From Polynucleobacter meluiroseus (GTDB taxonomy: Bacteria > Pseudomonadota > Gammaproteobacteria > Burkholderiales > Burkholderiaceae), in assembly GCA_945878885.1 (NCBI GenBank), contig CAMCUP010000013.1:1-50239 (forward strand): a DNA stretch of 50,239 bases, written 5' to 3'. Shown here one piece after another: positions 8,537 to 17,408 of the stretch. The first letter of the stretch is position 1. Each line of letters starts with the position of its first letter. Under the pieces are notes generated by a model. The model saw nothing but the letters and a program-made list of their open reading frames with translations, searched no databases and was not told where the DNA came from. The position numbers and the translations under genes were made by a program.

Positions 8537-9190
8537 ATGGAGCAGTTTCCAACCGATATTTATACCGAGCCTAGCGACGTTAGCGTAGATACGTTGAAAA
8601 ACCTCGGCCCCCTTACCCGACTTGCTGGTATATGGGAGGGCACCATGGGAATGGATGTTAAACCCAAAGCAGCAGGACCCAAACAACAAGCCTATGTTGA
8701 ACATATTGAACTGCAACCTGTCGACCCCCAAACCAATGGACCGCAATTGCTGTATGGGTTGCGTTATCACACCTTTATCACTAAGCCTGGCAATATTAAG
8801 ATGTATCACGATCAAGTCGGCTACTGGCTGTGGGATCCTAAAACGCAGTTAGTGATGCAAACCCTGTCGATTCCGCGCGGTCAAATTGCCATGGCCTCTA
8901 ACACGGTCGATCCCAAGGTGGATCAATTTAAATTAAGCGCCTATCAAAATGATCCTACTTCAGGTATTTCATCTAACCCATTTCTTGAATACGCTTTTAA
9001 AACGACTGAATACCATATTGAAGTCATTTTTAATAATGATGGCACTTGGTCATATCAACTCGATACCATTCTAATGATTAAGGGTCAGACTGAACCGTTT
9101 CACCATACTGATGTCAATACGCTGCATAAAATTGGAGAGCCCACCCCGAACGGTTTAGCTGCCCATTTATATTCCACTCAATTGGCTTAA
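8537..9190 (+). CDS. Nitrobindin-like haem-binding beta-barrel protein (FABP-like)
   Basis: 217 residues from the ATG at 8537, which has GAAAGA upstream; a TTG at 8510 in frame is less likely. The order of motifs fits the nitrobindin/THAP4 haem-barrel family: [18 protein letters not shown], an internal YVEHIEL strand, [23 protein letters not shown], and a C-terminal [10 protein letters not shown]. The histidine in AAHL (residue 210) sits where nitrobindins carry the proximal haem ligand. Known members isomerise peroxynitrite or bind NO with ferric haem. The gene is followed after 40 bases by rubredoxin, suggesting an operon and possible electron supply. Family call fairly confident; function inferred. 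Confidence 0.72.
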   Translation: MEQFPTDIYTEPSDVSVDTLKNLGPLTRLAGIWEGTMGMDVKPKAAGPKQQAYVEHIELQPVDPQTNGPQLLYGLRYHTFITKPGNIKMYHDQVGYWLWDPKTQLVMQTLSIPRGQIAMASNTVDPKVDQFKLSAYQNDPTSGISSNPFLEYAFKTTEYHIEVIFNNDGTWSYQLDTILMIKGQTEPFHHTDVNTLHKIGEPTPNGLAAHLYSTQLA

Positions 9191-9230
9191 AGTAGCAGCA
9201 TTTAATTCGTTAATCTTGAAAGAAATCACC

Positions 9231-9398
9231 ATGAAAATGTGGCAATGTATCGTTTGTGGCTTTATTTATGATGAGGCCTTAGGCTTACCTGAAGATGGCC
9301 TAGCGCCTGGTACCGTTTGGGCCGATGTGCCCGATAGCTGGGCATGTCCCGATTGTGGCGTAGCAAAATCTGATTTTGAAATGGTTCAAATTGGTTAA
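9231..9398 (+). CDS. rubA: Rubredoxin
   Basis: About 55 residues from ATG 9231 (Shine-Dalgarno GAAAGAAA); a TTG at 9216 would add five residues. Both iron-binding knuckles are present: [13 protein letters not shown] and [11 protein letters not shown], with the typical aromatic residues W and Y/F of the core. It is a one-electron carrier in the cytoplasm with a single iron bound by four cysteines. It partially overlaps the next gene, an NADH-type flavoprotein of the rubredoxin reductase group. Together they can pass electrons from NAD(P)H to an oxidase, hydroxylase or reductase. No alkane hydroxylase or flavodiiron protein is in the window. Confidence 0.95.
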   Translation: MKMWQCIVCGFIYDEALGLPEDGLAPGTVWADVPDSWACPDCGVAKSDFEMVQIG

Positions 9399-10548
9399 GG
9401 TCGAGGCGCCTATAGTCATCATTGGTAGCGGTTTAGCGGGTTACACCGTGATTCGTGAAATTCGCAAATTAAATAAAGATATACCCGTAACCCTAGTTAC
9501 CCGTGAACCAGCTTACTTTTATTCGAAGCCGATGCTCTCGACTGCTATTGCAGGGAAAAAAGAGCCTGCACAGTTAATTACTGGATCATGCGAAGAAATG
9601 GCAGCACAACTAGGGATTACTATTTTGGCGCAAACTAAAGTCTCTGCAATCAATATCAAAAACCAAATCATTATTAGTTCTCAGGGCAATATTAGTTACA
9701 CCAAATTAGTCTTGGCTTTAGGTGCTGATCAAATTCAGTTGCCCTTGGAAGGTGATGCTGCAGATCAAGTGATCTCTGTGAATGACTTAGAAGAATATCG
9801 CTCTTTTCGCGAGCGCATTACGAATAAAAAACGAATTGCAATTTTAGGTGCAGGTTTAATTGGTACTGAGTTTGCTAACGATTTACTTGCCGGAGGATAT
9901 ACGGTAGATGTAATTGATTTAGCTAACCAGCCATTGGGGCGCCTACTACCAACTAGTGCCGCCGATGAGCTAAAAAGAGAGTTAGCCAACGCTGGCGTAC
10001 GCTGGCATTTTGAAACAACCATTGAAACAATTACCCATCATCAAAATGCCCTCTTGATTCAACTAAAAAATGGGGTGCAATTACAAAGCGATGTAGTGCT
10101 ATCGGCAGTAGGTTTACGGCCGCGCACGACCTTAGCAAAGTTAGCTGGCCTCAACACTAACCAGGGGATTCAAGTCAATCGTCGCCTCGAAACTTCTGCG
10201 CCGCATGTTTATGCACTTGGCGATTGCGCAGAAGTCGATGGCTTAGTACTGCCGTATGTTATGCCCCTCATGCAAGCTGCGCGAGCCGTTGCCCCTAACT
10301 TATTGGGGCAAGAAGTAGCCGTTCTTTACCCTGCAATGCCAGTGATGGTAAAAACTCCTGCCATGCCAATCGTCGTCTCTCCCCCTGCTAAAGATGCAGT
10401 GGGTACCTGGGAATCAGCTGCCCAAGCGGGTGGCCTGAAGGCTTGTTTTAAAAGTGCTAATGGTGAGCTACTAGGCTTTGCCTTAGTTGGCACCGCAACT
10501 ACCGAACGTGCCGCCTTAGCTAAATTACTACCACCCGTTTTAATTTAG
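9391..10548 (+). CDS. Rubredoxin reductase-type NAD(P)H/FAD oxidoreductase
   Basis: About 385 residues. The FAD fold [21 protein letters not shown] is followed by the typical [12 protein letters not shown]. The NAD(P) fold is [18 protein letters not shown], and the second FAD motif is [10 protein letters not shown]. This order matches pyridine nucleotide-disulfide class I oxidoreductases that reduce rubredoxin. No ATG fits the N-terminus; TTG at 9391 (or 9376) is the only plausible start, and it lies inside the end of the rubredoxin gene. Translation is therefore probably coupled to rubredoxin. The C-terminal 60 residues form a small domain ending [10 protein letters not shown], as in Pseudomonas RubB-like proteins. 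Confidence 0.88.
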   Translation: MVKVEAPIVIIGSGLAGYTVIREIRKLNKDIPVTLVTREPAYFYSKPMLSTAIAGKKEPAQLITGSCEEMAAQLGITILAQTKVSAINIKNQIIISSQGNISYTKLVLALGADQIQLPLEGDAADQVISVNDLEEYRSFRERITNKKRIAILGAGLIGTEFANDLLAGGYTVDVIDLANQPLGRLLPTSAADELKRELANAGVRWHFETTIETITHHQNALLIQLKNGVQLQSDVVLSAVGLRPRTTLAKLAGLNTNQGIQVNRRLETSAPHVYALGDCAEVDGLVLPYVMPLMQAARAVAPNLLGQEVAVLYPAMPVMVKTPAMPIVVSPPAKDAVGTWESAAQAGGLKACFKSANGELLGFALVGTATTERAALAKLLPPVLI

Positions 10549-10565
10549 TAAGCCAACCAATAAAA

Positions 10566-10593
10566 AACCCACCAGCAGTTTCTGCGGTGGGTT
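10566..10593. terminator. Bidirectional rho-independent terminator
   Basis: Arms AACCCACC/GGTGGGTT and GCAG/CTGC with one bulged A and a three-base loop. A TTTT run follows on the plus strand and six T on the minus strand. It sits between the convergent rubredoxin reductase and PuuD-like genes and should stop both. Confidence 0.85.
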
Positions 10594-10629
10594 CGTTTTA
10601 AAGCTTTAAATCTTTAAAGACTTGAAAAC

Positions 10630-11226
10630 TTAGGAAATAATGGCTACAAACCAACCTTGATTATGCGATTGCGCACTCATTAAAAATAGCATTGGAATTG
10701 ATAATACGGTATTAATGCGTGAAGTTAACATCGCTACACGAGCCGACTTTGCCTTCACATCAGGCTCAACTGTCACAATACCAAGCGCTCGCTTCTGATT
10801 AGGCCAAATAATGAACCAAACATTAAAGGCCATAATTAAAGCAATCCACATGCCCAAACCAATGGCACGGAAAGCGGGTTGTAAGGTAAATGCTTGATGG
10901 GCATAGCCACTAATAATAGCTACTAGTAAACCAGTAACCACAGTTGCTAAGGCCGCCCAACGAAACCAAAATAAAGCTGCAGGAGCGATAACTTTACTAA
11001 TGGCTGGCTTTTGCTCATCAGGAATTTTTGGCATCGAAGGAATTTGCACAAAATTAAAGTACCACAACAAACCAATCCACATTACCCCTGAAGTGACATG
11101 TAACCAACGAAAGGTAAACAAGGTCCAACCATTACCGGCAAAGCCGCCTAATGCAAAAATAATAATCAGCAAAAGGATTAAGCCAGCTAATACCGTACGT
11201 CCTAATGAAGTCAGAATTGAAGTCAT
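10630..11226 (-). CDS. PuuD-like membrane protein (short, without cytochrome c domain)
   Basis: 198 residues with about five hydrophobic helices. The segment RWLHVTSGVMWIGLLWYFNFVQIP resembles the membrane part of PuuD, a cytochrome c-coupled urate hydroxylase, and HITS such as this are often named so. Full PuuD proteins are roughly twice as long and end in a CXXCH cytochrome c domain; none is present here. Three histidines (in WLHV, YAHQ and SHNQ) are visible. The start ATG has AGGAGA seven bases upstream. No purine degradation genes surround it, so urate oxidation is doubtful; a general haem membrane protein is an equal possibility. Confidence 0.55.
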   Translation of the reverse strand: MTSILTSLGRTVLAGLILLLIIIFALGGFAGNGWTLFTFRWLHVTSGVMWIGLLWYFNFVQIPSMPKIPDEQKPAISKVIAPAALFWFRWAALATVVTGLLVAIISGYAHQAFTLQPAFRAIGLGMWIALIMAFNVWFIIWPNQKRALGIVTVEPDVKAKSARVAMLTSRINTVLSIPMLFLMSAQSHNQGWFVAIIS

Positions 11227-11238
11227 CTAAAATTCTCC

Positions 11239-11250
11239 TGTTTATAAACA
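11239..11250. promoter_or_regulatory. Perfect 12-base palindrome upstream of the PuuD-like gene
   Basis: TGTTTATAAACA, directly upstream of the Shine-Dalgarno of the minus-strand PuuD-like gene and in the 154-base divergent gap shared with the HMG-CoA lyase gene. The rest of the gap is AT-rich and holds no reading frame. The palindrome could be an operator, but AT-rich palindromes of this size can occur by chance. Confidence 0.25.
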
Positions 11251-11380
11251 ATCGGTTTGATTCGCAGTAACTATAAACGATTCAGGGAATATCTTCTCCC
11301 GAAGGTAAACTACTGAAATCCGCTATTCTTAATTAAAATAGATACTTAGACCTCTCTAACCATCATTATCCCTCTTAAAA

Positions 11381-12301
11381 ATGATCTCTAAACGCCTCTT
11401 TATTCAGGAAGTTGTGACCCGCGATGGCTTTCAGGCTGAATCGCAGTTTGTGCCAACGGCTGAAAAAATACGGCTCATTAATCGCCTAAGCAAAGCGGGT
11501 TACGCCAAAATTGAAGTGACTTCATTTACCAGCCCCAAAGCGATCCCCATGTTGGCAGATGCAGAACAAGTGATGCAAGGCATCGAGCGGAGGCCAGGAG
11601 TTGAGTACACCGCTCTCATTCCAAATTTAAAAGGCGCTCACAGAGCGGCTGAAGTTCGTGTCGATGAGTTTAATTTAGTGATGTCGGCAAGTGAAGCGCA
11701 TAACCAAGCCAATTTGCGTATGAGTCGTACCGATTCTGCTACAGCACTGAATACAGTCATTGCATTTGCCAACCAAGCAGGTATTGCTAGCAATGTTTCT
11801 TTATCCACTAGCTTTGGTTGCCCTATCGCTGGTGTAGTTAGCCTTGAGGACCTAATGCATTGGGTGGATTACTTCGCCAACTTAGGGGTGCGCGGTCTAA
11901 CCATTTGCGATACCACGGGCATGGCTAACCCGGCGCAAGTCAAATCGACTTGCTTAGCTGTACAAGATAAATATCCACACTTACAGTGGACCTTACACTT
12001 TCACAATACCCGTGGCATGGGCCTAGCAAATGCCTTGGCGGCGCTTGAAGCAGGCATTGTTCGGTTTGATGCTTCGCTTGGAGGCTTAGGGGGTTGCCCT
12101 TATGCGCCTGGGGCGACCGGCAATATCTGTACCGAAGAATTAGTGCATATGTTTGATTTAATGGGCTACGACACCAATATCAATTTAGATCTGCTACTGG
12201 AATGCTCGCGTGACTTACAAACCCTCATCGGGCGAAAACTGCCTAGCCAGCTACTAATGGCAGGTAAGGTTGATCGGCTTCATGCAGCACCACAGCAATA
12301 G
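11381..12301 (+). CDS. mvaB: Hydroxymethylglutaryl-CoA lyase
   Basis: 306 residues of the HMGL-like TIM barrel. Visible signatures are VTRDGFQAE near the N-terminus (metal and substrate binding; F replaces the usual L), IEVTSFTSPKAIPMLAD, CDTTGMANP, the metal-binding HFHNTRGMGLANA, and the catalytic loop GGLGGCPYAPGATGN. The enzyme cleaves HMG-CoA to acetyl-CoA and acetoacetate, the last step of leucine breakdown. It converges on 3-hydroxybutyrate dehydrogenase, which acts on acetoacetate, with only five bases between the stops. The functional link is therefore likely although the genes are on opposite strands. A related lyase for another 3-hydroxyacyl-CoA cannot be excluded. Confidence 0.88.
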   Translation: MISKRLFIQEVVTRDGFQAESQFVPTAEKIRLINRLSKAGYAKIEVTSFTSPKAIPMLADAEQVMQGIERRPGVEYTALIPNLKGAHRAAEVRVDEFNLVMSASEAHNQANLRMSRTDSATALNTVIAFANQAGIASNVSLSTSFGCPIAGVVSLEDLMHWVDYFANLGVRGLTICDTTGMANPAQVKSTCLAVQDKYPHLQWTLHFHNTRGMGLANALAALEAGIVRFDASLGGLGGCPYAPGATGNICTEELVHMFDLMGYDTNINLDLLLECSRDLQTLIGRKLPSQLLMAGKVDRLHAAPQQ

Positions 12302-12306
12302 TAGTC

Positions 12307-13083
12307 TTATTGCGCTACCCAACCACCATCCATATTCCAAGCAGCACCCCTAACTTCAGATGCATCTGGCCCACAGAGGAAGACCGCTAGGGCACCCAGC
12401 TGCTCTGGCTTAATAAACTCCCCCGAAGGCTGCTTTTCAGATACCAAGGCAATCTTAGCGGCTTCATTTGAAATATGTTCACGCTCAGCGCGCGCATCAA
12501 CCTGCTTTTGAACTAAGGGTGTGAGCACCCAACCTGGGCAAATCGCATTACAAGTAATTCCAGTGCGGGCAGTTTCTAAAGCAGTTACTTTAGTGAGGCC
12601 AATAATTCCATGTTTAGCGGCGACATAAGCTGATTTTTCAGCTGAACCTGCTAAGCCATGAACAGAAGCAATATTAATAATCCGACCCCAGTTACGTTTT
12701 TTCATTCCAGGTAAAGCAAAGTGGCTGGTATAAAACGCCGAGCTGAGATTAATCGCAATAATTGCCTCCCATTTTTCAAGGGGAAAGTCTTCGATTTTAT
12801 CAACATGCTGAATGCCAGCATTATTAACCAAAATATCAATCGCCCCAAAACGTTTTTCTACTGTCAAAATCAAGTCTTCAATATCTTTAGGCTTGCTCAT
12901 ATCAGCGCCGTGATAATCAACCTCAACTCCACAGGCCTTAATCTCAGCCAGCGCAGCTTCTTTTTCACCAAAACCATTCATCATCACATGCACGCCCTGC
13001 TGAGCTAAGGCTTTAGAAATCGCCAAGCCAATGCCACTAGTAGAGCCAGTCACTAAAGCAATTTTTCCGCTTAAAAAAGACAT
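12307..13083 (-). CDS. 3-hydroxybutyrate dehydrogenase (SDR family)
   Basis: 258 residues, classical short-chain dehydrogenase. The NAD motif TGSTSGIG is at 12-19, NNAG at 87-90, and the catalytic Ser140, Tyr153 and Lys157 lie in IASVHGLAGSAEKSAYVAAKHG. The HGL after the catalytic serine and the KSAYVAAKHG block are typical of bacterial D-3-hydroxybutyrate dehydrogenases. The enzyme interconverts 3-hydroxybutyrate and acetoacetate with NAD. A GAGA Shine-Dalgarno precedes the ATG. The gene lies 54 bases after the molybdenum hydroxylase large subunit on the same strand and could be co-transcribed. Confidence 0.9.
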   Translation of the reverse strand: MSFLSGKIALVTGSTSGIGLAISKALAQQGVHVMMNGFGEKEAALAEIKACGVEVDYHGADMSKPKDIEDLILTVEKRFGAIDILVNNAGIQHVDKIEDFPLEKWEAIIAINLSSAFYTSHFALPGMKKRNWGRIINIASVHGLAGSAEKSAYVAAKHGIIGLTKVTALETARTGITCNAICPGWVLTPLVQKQVDARAEREHISNEAAKIALVSEKQPSGEFIKPEQLGALAVFLCGPDASEVRGAAWNMDGGWVAQ

Positions 13084-13137
13084 TATTATTCTCGCAATTA
13101 AATATAAAGATAGGAAATAGTATAGGACTTAAAAAAC

Positions 13138-15534
13138 TTAAATTTTTCCTAGGGTGCGTAAAATCTTTTCCGAAGTTATCGGTTGGTCAAAGACCTTGAC
13201 ATTAAATGGTAGTAAAGCATCATTAATTGCATTCATTACTGCAGCAGGCGCGCCAGCGGTACCCGCTTCACCAGCACCTTTGGCACCCAATTTGGAAGAG
13301 GCGGTTGGGGTTTGCACATGAGCAACTTCAATGTCAGGCATCTCATTCGCCATGGGTACCAAATAATCAGCCATATTACCATTGCGTAACAAGCCGCTGT
13401 CATCATAAAGACATTCCTCATAGAGAGCGCCACCAATGCCCTGCACAATCGCGCCACGTACTTGCTCGTCAACTAACATTGGATTTAAAACACGCCCACA
13501 ATCTTCGACCGCCCAATGTTTAAGTAGTTTTACAAAACCAGTATCTATGTCTACCTCGACATATGAGGCTTGCACCCCATTCGTAAAGATAAAAGGGTAA
13601 TCGCGTTGCGCGAAATGGCGAGTAACCATTAGGTCAACTTTAAAATCATTCGGCAAGGTGTCGGTACGGAAATAAGCAATCCGTCCAATTTCAGTAAAAG
13701 GTAGTAAAGCTTGGCCAGTAGCTTGATCAATAATTTGACTACGTCGAATGAGTAAGTCGGCAACATCGCGTTTTAAAATAACAGCTGCTAATTGCAAAAT
13801 ATTTTCTTGTAAAGCTTGTGCAGCTAATAACACCGCTTCGCCACCTATGCCTGCGCCACGCGAAGCCCAAGTACCACCGCCATAGGGCGTCACTGCAGTA
13901 TCACCGGTAATAATTCGCACATCTTTTATTGATACACCAACTGCATCGGCAGCAATTTGCGCATAAATACCTTCCGTACCTTGCCCCTGTTCGCCAACGC
14001 CCACCATGATACTTACCACTCCCGAAGGATCGAGTCGAGCTGTAGCGCCATCTTGAGAAGCAATCCGAGCACCTCCAACGCCATAAAAAGCAGCACTCGG
14101 ATTAGTTAACTCAATTAAGGCGGCAAAACCGATGCCGCGATAAATTCCTTTTTTGCGTAGCTTGGCTTGCTCTTGGCGCAATTGCGTGTAATTCATCATT
14201 TTTTCAATGGTGCGCAAACATTGTTCATGCGAGAGAATTTCTAATTTAATTCCCGAGGCCCCCGAGCATGGATAGGCATCATCGGGAATGACATTACGCT
14301 GGCGAAAAGCCAATGGATCCATCTGTAATTTTTCTGCAGCTAGATCGACCAAACCTTCAGTCACCGCACAAGCAATGGGATGACCAACGCCGCGGTATTG
14401 GCAAGTGGGGGTTTTGTTTTGAAACACCACTTTAAGTTGGGCTCGATAATGCTGGTGCTTATAAGGCCCCCCAACTAAATTAACTACTTGATTGCCCTCA
14501 ATGGCGCTGGTGCGCGGAAACATTGAATAGGGGCCAATTGCCGTCAGATCATCAATCTCGAAGGCCAGAATATCGCCCTGCTTATTAACTGCAATGCGGC
14601 CCTTTACCTGATGTTCACGGGCATGAATATCACTAGTAAATGACTCTAAGCGATCGGCCACAAATTTAATTGGGCGCCCTAATAAAATGGCTAAACCAAC
14701 CGTTGCAAAATCATCGGGATAAGCATGCACTTTGATGCCAAATGAACCGCCAACATCTTTACAAATTACATGCACATCGGATTCTGCCAAACCAAATTGA
14801 CGGCAATACAGATCTTGCATCATGTGCGGGGCTTGCTGTGAGTGATATACCGTTAAGCGGCCATCGCCTGGGTTGTAATCAGCAATTTGACAACGTGGTT
14901 CAAGCGTCACACCAGTATGACGGCCAAAACCAAAGGTAGCTTCGGCAACAATCTCAGCAGTGGCAAACTGCTCATCGACTTGCCCAACATCTAGAGTGCG
15001 ACTGAAACAAAGGTTGTCACCTAACTCAGGATGAATCAAGGGCGTTTCAGGATCTAAAGCAGTTAGCATAGAGACCACAGCGGGTAACTCCTCCCACTCC
15101 ACCTCAATCAGCTGCAAGGCATCTTCGGCTCTAGCGCGAGTGTCTGCAACTACTGCCACTACAGGCTCACCTTGCCAGCAAGCGCGCTCAATCGCTAAAG
15201 CATGTTGAGGGGCCGATTTCATCCCAGCGAGATGACTTAAAGTAGCAACCCAAGGCTTACAGATTGTGGCCATTTGTACACCATCAACCACCGCTAAAAC
15301 GCCTGGCATTTTTCGTGCTGCGGCTGAATGAATTTTAATTATCCGCATATGGGCTACTGGTGAACGCCAATAAACGACATGGCCCATCCGCGGAAATTGT
15401 AAATCGTCAACATAAGTACCCTGGCCTTCTAATAAGCGTTTGGCGCTATAGCGAGGTTCACTCTCGCCAATGTAACGTTGGTCAGCAGTAACGGGATCGA
15501 GTGCTAAGCCTGCAAGATCATTCGGTTTGTTCAC
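13138..15534 (-). CDS. Molybdenum hydroxylase large subunit (xanthine dehydrogenase/CoxL family)
   Basis: 798 residues. The start is a GTG at 15534 preceded by GGAGG at six bases, inside the end of the small subunit gene (17-base overlap). The frame is open back to 15654, but that part is a shadow of the small subunit. Domains: aldehyde oxidase a/b hammerhead (about 25-135), then the molybdopterin-binding region with QGQGTEGIYAQIAADAVG and the catalytic glutamate in GAKGAGEAGTAG. The active-site loop reads QYRGVGHP rather than the AYRCSFR of form I CO dehydrogenase, so CO oxidation is unlikely. It should hydroxylate an aromatic or N-heterocyclic carbon using water, with molybdopterin cytosine dinucleotide. 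Confidence 0.9.
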   Translation of the reverse strand: MNKPNDLAGLALDPVTADQRYIGESEPRYSAKRLLEGQGTYVDDLQFPRMGHVVYWRSPVAHMRIIKIHSAAARKMPGVLAVVDGVQMATICKPWVATLSHLAGMKSAPQHALAIERACWQGEPVVAVVADTRARAEDALQLIEVEWEELPAVVSMLTALDPETPLIHPELGDNLCFSRTLDVGQVDEQFATAEIVAEATFGFGRHTGVTLEPRCQIADYNPGDGRLTVYHSQQAPHMMQDLYCRQFGLAESDVHVICKDVGGSFGIKVHAYPDDFATVGLAILLGRPIKFVADRLESFTSDIHAREHQVKGRIAVNKQGDILAFEIDDLTAIGPYSMFPRTSAIEGNQVVNLVGGPYKHQHYRAQLKVVFQNKTPTCQYRGVGHPIACAVTEGLVDLAAEKLQMDPLAFRQRNVIPDDAYPCSGASGIKLEILSHEQCLRTIEKMMNYTQLRQEQAKLRKKGIYRGIGFAALIELTNPSAAFYGVGGARIASQDGATARLDPSGVVSIMVGVGEQGQGTEGIYAQIAADAVGVSIKDVRIITGDTAVTPYGGGTWASRGAGIGGEAVLLAAQALQENILQLAAVILKRDVADLLIRRSQIIDQATGQALLPFTEIGRIAYFRTDTLPNDFKVDLMVTRHFAQRDYPFIFTNGVQASYVEVDIDTGFVKLLKHWAVEDCGRVLNPMLVDEQVRGAIVQGIGGALYEECLYDDSGLLRNGNMADYLVPMANEMPDIEVAHVQTPTASSKLGAKGAGEAGTAGAPAAVMNAINDALLPFNVKVFDQPITSEKILRTLGKI

Positions 15535-16003
15535 GCTGCGCCTCCAGTACATCCATGATGGCATCCACAATTGAGTGGTAACCAGTACAACGACAATAAT
15601 TGCCGGAAATCCATTCGCGCACTTGCTCGCGCGTTGCTTCGGGTCGCTGTTCAATTAATTCCGCTGCCGATAGCAACATGCCAGACGAGCAAAAGCCACA
15701 CTGCATGGCATTGCGGCGCAAAAAGGCGTTTTGCAAAGCCGTTAAAACACCTTGCGCAGTTAAGCCCTCTACGGTATCAACCACTTTGCCGTTGGCTTGC
15801 ACGGCTAAATACAAGCAACCACGCACAATTTGTCCATCTACGCGCACAGTACATGCGCCACAGGCGCCTTGTTCGCAACCCAAATGAGGGCCCTTTAAAC
15901 CCAAGTCTTCCCTTAAGAAATCAACCAGATGACGACGTGGCTCTATTTCTGCTTGGATAGTATTGCCATTCACAATCATTTCAATTGGAATTTTTTGATT
16001 CAT
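15518..16003 (-). CDS. Molybdenum hydroxylase 2Fe-2S small subunit (CoxS type)
   Basis: 161 residues with both expected clusters. The plant-ferredoxin-type set is C43, C48, C51 and C63 (CEQGACGACTVRVDG). The helical set is C102, C105, C137 and C139 (CGFC and CRC). All eight cysteines are present. It passes electrons from the molybdenum site to the FAD subunit. A clear GGGGAA Shine-Dalgarno precedes the ATG. It follows the FAD subunit gene after 40 bases and overlaps the large subunit gene by 17 bases, giving the order G-M-S-L on the minus strand. Confidence 0.94.
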   Translation of the reverse strand: MNQKIPIEMIVNGNTIQAEIEPRRHLVDFLREDLGLKGPHLGCEQGACGACTVRVDGQIVRGCLYLAVQANGKVVDTVEGLTAQGVLTALQNAFLRRNAMQCGFCSSGMLLSAAELIEQRPEATREQVREWISGNYCRCTGYHSIVDAIMDVLEAQREQTE

Positions 16004-16043
16004 ACTAATTTCCCCAATCTGTACTAACTCAAGATGCGCTACT

Positions 16044-16901
16044 TTACTCAGCTAGCATTGTTTTCAAAGCGCGTTCGAGTAAAACGCCCACCAGATGCGT
16101 TTTAGCCGCTGCACTATTTGTAATATCGTCCATCGTTTCTATCTCGCTACGAGCCATGGCTACTCCCGCAGCAATTAATTCAGTCGACAAAATTTGACCA
16201 TTAACTATTGCTTGCGCTTTTTTTGCTAATACGGGCGTAGTCGCAATCGAGAAAAAAGCAAAATTGCAGGCAGTTAAGGTCTGACCAGTTTTTTGAGCAA
16301 CTGCGGCTAACCCTGCAATCGCATAATCGCCATGTCTGCGAGCTAATTCTTGAAACGAAAAAACTTGCTTAGTATTTGCTAATGGAATTTCAGTGCCCAT
16401 TAAAATTTCATCAGGCGCCAAGGCGGTAGTGTATAAATCCACAAAAAAATCAGCTGCCAAAACGCGGCGCTCGCCTTGCAAACCCCTGAGCACCATGGTT
16501 GCATTCACTGCTAAGCTACAAGCCGGCCATTCGGCCGCTGGGTCACCATATACCAGTGAACCGCCCCAGGTACCTAAATTACGAATCGCCCGATGGGCAA
16601 TATGCGGCGCGGCAGCGCCCAAAATAGGGGCATACTTTTGAATTAAAGGAGAATTCTCAATTTCAGTATGGGTGACTAAAGCCCCAATCCATAAGTGTTC
16701 GCCGCTCAGCTCAATACCATTTAATTCAGCAAGTTGAGTAATATCAATTAATAATTGGGGCTCAGATAAGCGCATGTTTAAAGTAGCCAATAAAGTTTGG
16801 CCGCCAGCAATTAAACGCGCATCATCGCCATGCTTGCTCATTAACGCCAAAACTTCGGGAACAGATTGTGCCTTGATGTAATCAAATGCTGCCGCTTTCA
16901 T
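16044..16901 (-). CDS. Molybdenum hydroxylase FAD subunit (CoxM type)
   Basis: 285 residues. FAD-binding segments typical of the family are present: AGGQTLLATLNMRL (about 32-45) and RNLGTWGGSLVYGDPAAEWP (about 106-125). A CO_deh_flav_C domain completes the protein. It takes electrons from the 2Fe-2S subunit and passes them on to an acceptor. Its start codon overlaps the stop of the CoxG gene as ATGA, indicating translational coupling. Confidence 0.92.
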   Translation of the reverse strand: MKAAAFDYIKAQSVPEVLALMSKHGDDARLIAGGQTLLATLNMRLSEPQLLIDITQLAELNGIELSGEHLWIGALVTHTEIENSPLIQKYAPILGAAAPHIAHRAIRNLGTWGGSLVYGDPAAEWPACSLAVNATMVLRGLQGERRVLAADFFVDLYTTALAPDEILMGTEIPLANTKQVFSFQELARRHGDYAIAGLAAVAQKTGQTLTACNFAFFSIATTPVLAKKAQAIVNGQILSTELIAAGVAMARSEIETMDDITNSAAAKTHLVGVLLERALKTMLAE

Positions 16902-17371
16902 ATGGCACCCCCATCAATCATCTGCTTTGCTGTTGGGTCTAATTCTTTGGCAAAAGCTTGAAAAAAATCATCAGCAATTTTTTTTGCTGATGCGCTAATT
17001 AAACGACCACCAATTTGTCCTAACTTCCCGCCAATTGAAGCTTCAGTGGTGTAGCTCACTAAGGTGCCGCCTTCCGCAGAGCTGAGCTCAACCCGCGAAC
17101 GCCCCTTAGCAAAACCAGCTGCGCCACCCGAGCCTTCAAAAGCCATCGAGCATGATTTTTCATCGACCACATCGGAAAGAAAAAGCTTACCCGCAAAGCG
17201 CGCCCGCACAGGGCCAATCTTGAACATCACCTTAGCATGCACTTCTTCGGGTGAAATCCGCTCAATTGCTTCGCAGCCAGGAATTGCCTTCCCTAATATC
17301 GCTACATCATTTAGACCACGCCACACATCTGGTACAGAAGCGGCAATTAGCTGCTCGCCATTCAGTTCCAT
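16898..17371 (-). CDS. CoxG-like SRPBCC protein
   Basis: 157 residues of the carbon monoxide dehydrogenase subunit G family (START/Bet v1-like fold). Motifs include GEQLIAASVPDVWRGLNDVAILGKAIPGCEAI at the start and GQIGGRLISASAKKIADDFFQAF at the end. CoxG proteins help membrane attachment or maturation of molybdenum hydroxylases rather than catalysis. The gene is first in the minus-strand operon, with GAGGAG five bases before its ATG. The TetR operator region lies just upstream. Confidence 0.9.
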   Translation of the reverse strand: MELNGEQLIAASVPDVWRGLNDVAILGKAIPGCEAIERISPEEVHAKVMFKIGPVRARFAGKLFLSDVVDEKSCSMAFEGSGGAAGFAKGRSRVELSSAEGGTLVSYTTEASIGGKLGQIGGRLISASAKKIADDFFQAFAKELDPTAKQMIDGGAI

Positions 17372-17408
17372 TCATTCTCCTCGGGTTTGTACGAATAGAG
17401 TCTTATCA

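Noticed and set aside
15535..15654. N-terminal extension of the molybdenum hydroxylase large subunit
   Set aside because: It is a shadow of the 2Fe-2S subunit end; a GTG with GGAGG upstream marks the proper start.
13138..17371. Operon as a CO dehydrogenase (coxGMSL)
   Set aside because: Subunit types match, but the large-subunit active-site loop is QYRGVGHP, not AYRCSFR, and no coxD/E/F maturation genes follow. A molybdenum hydroxylase for another substrate fits better.
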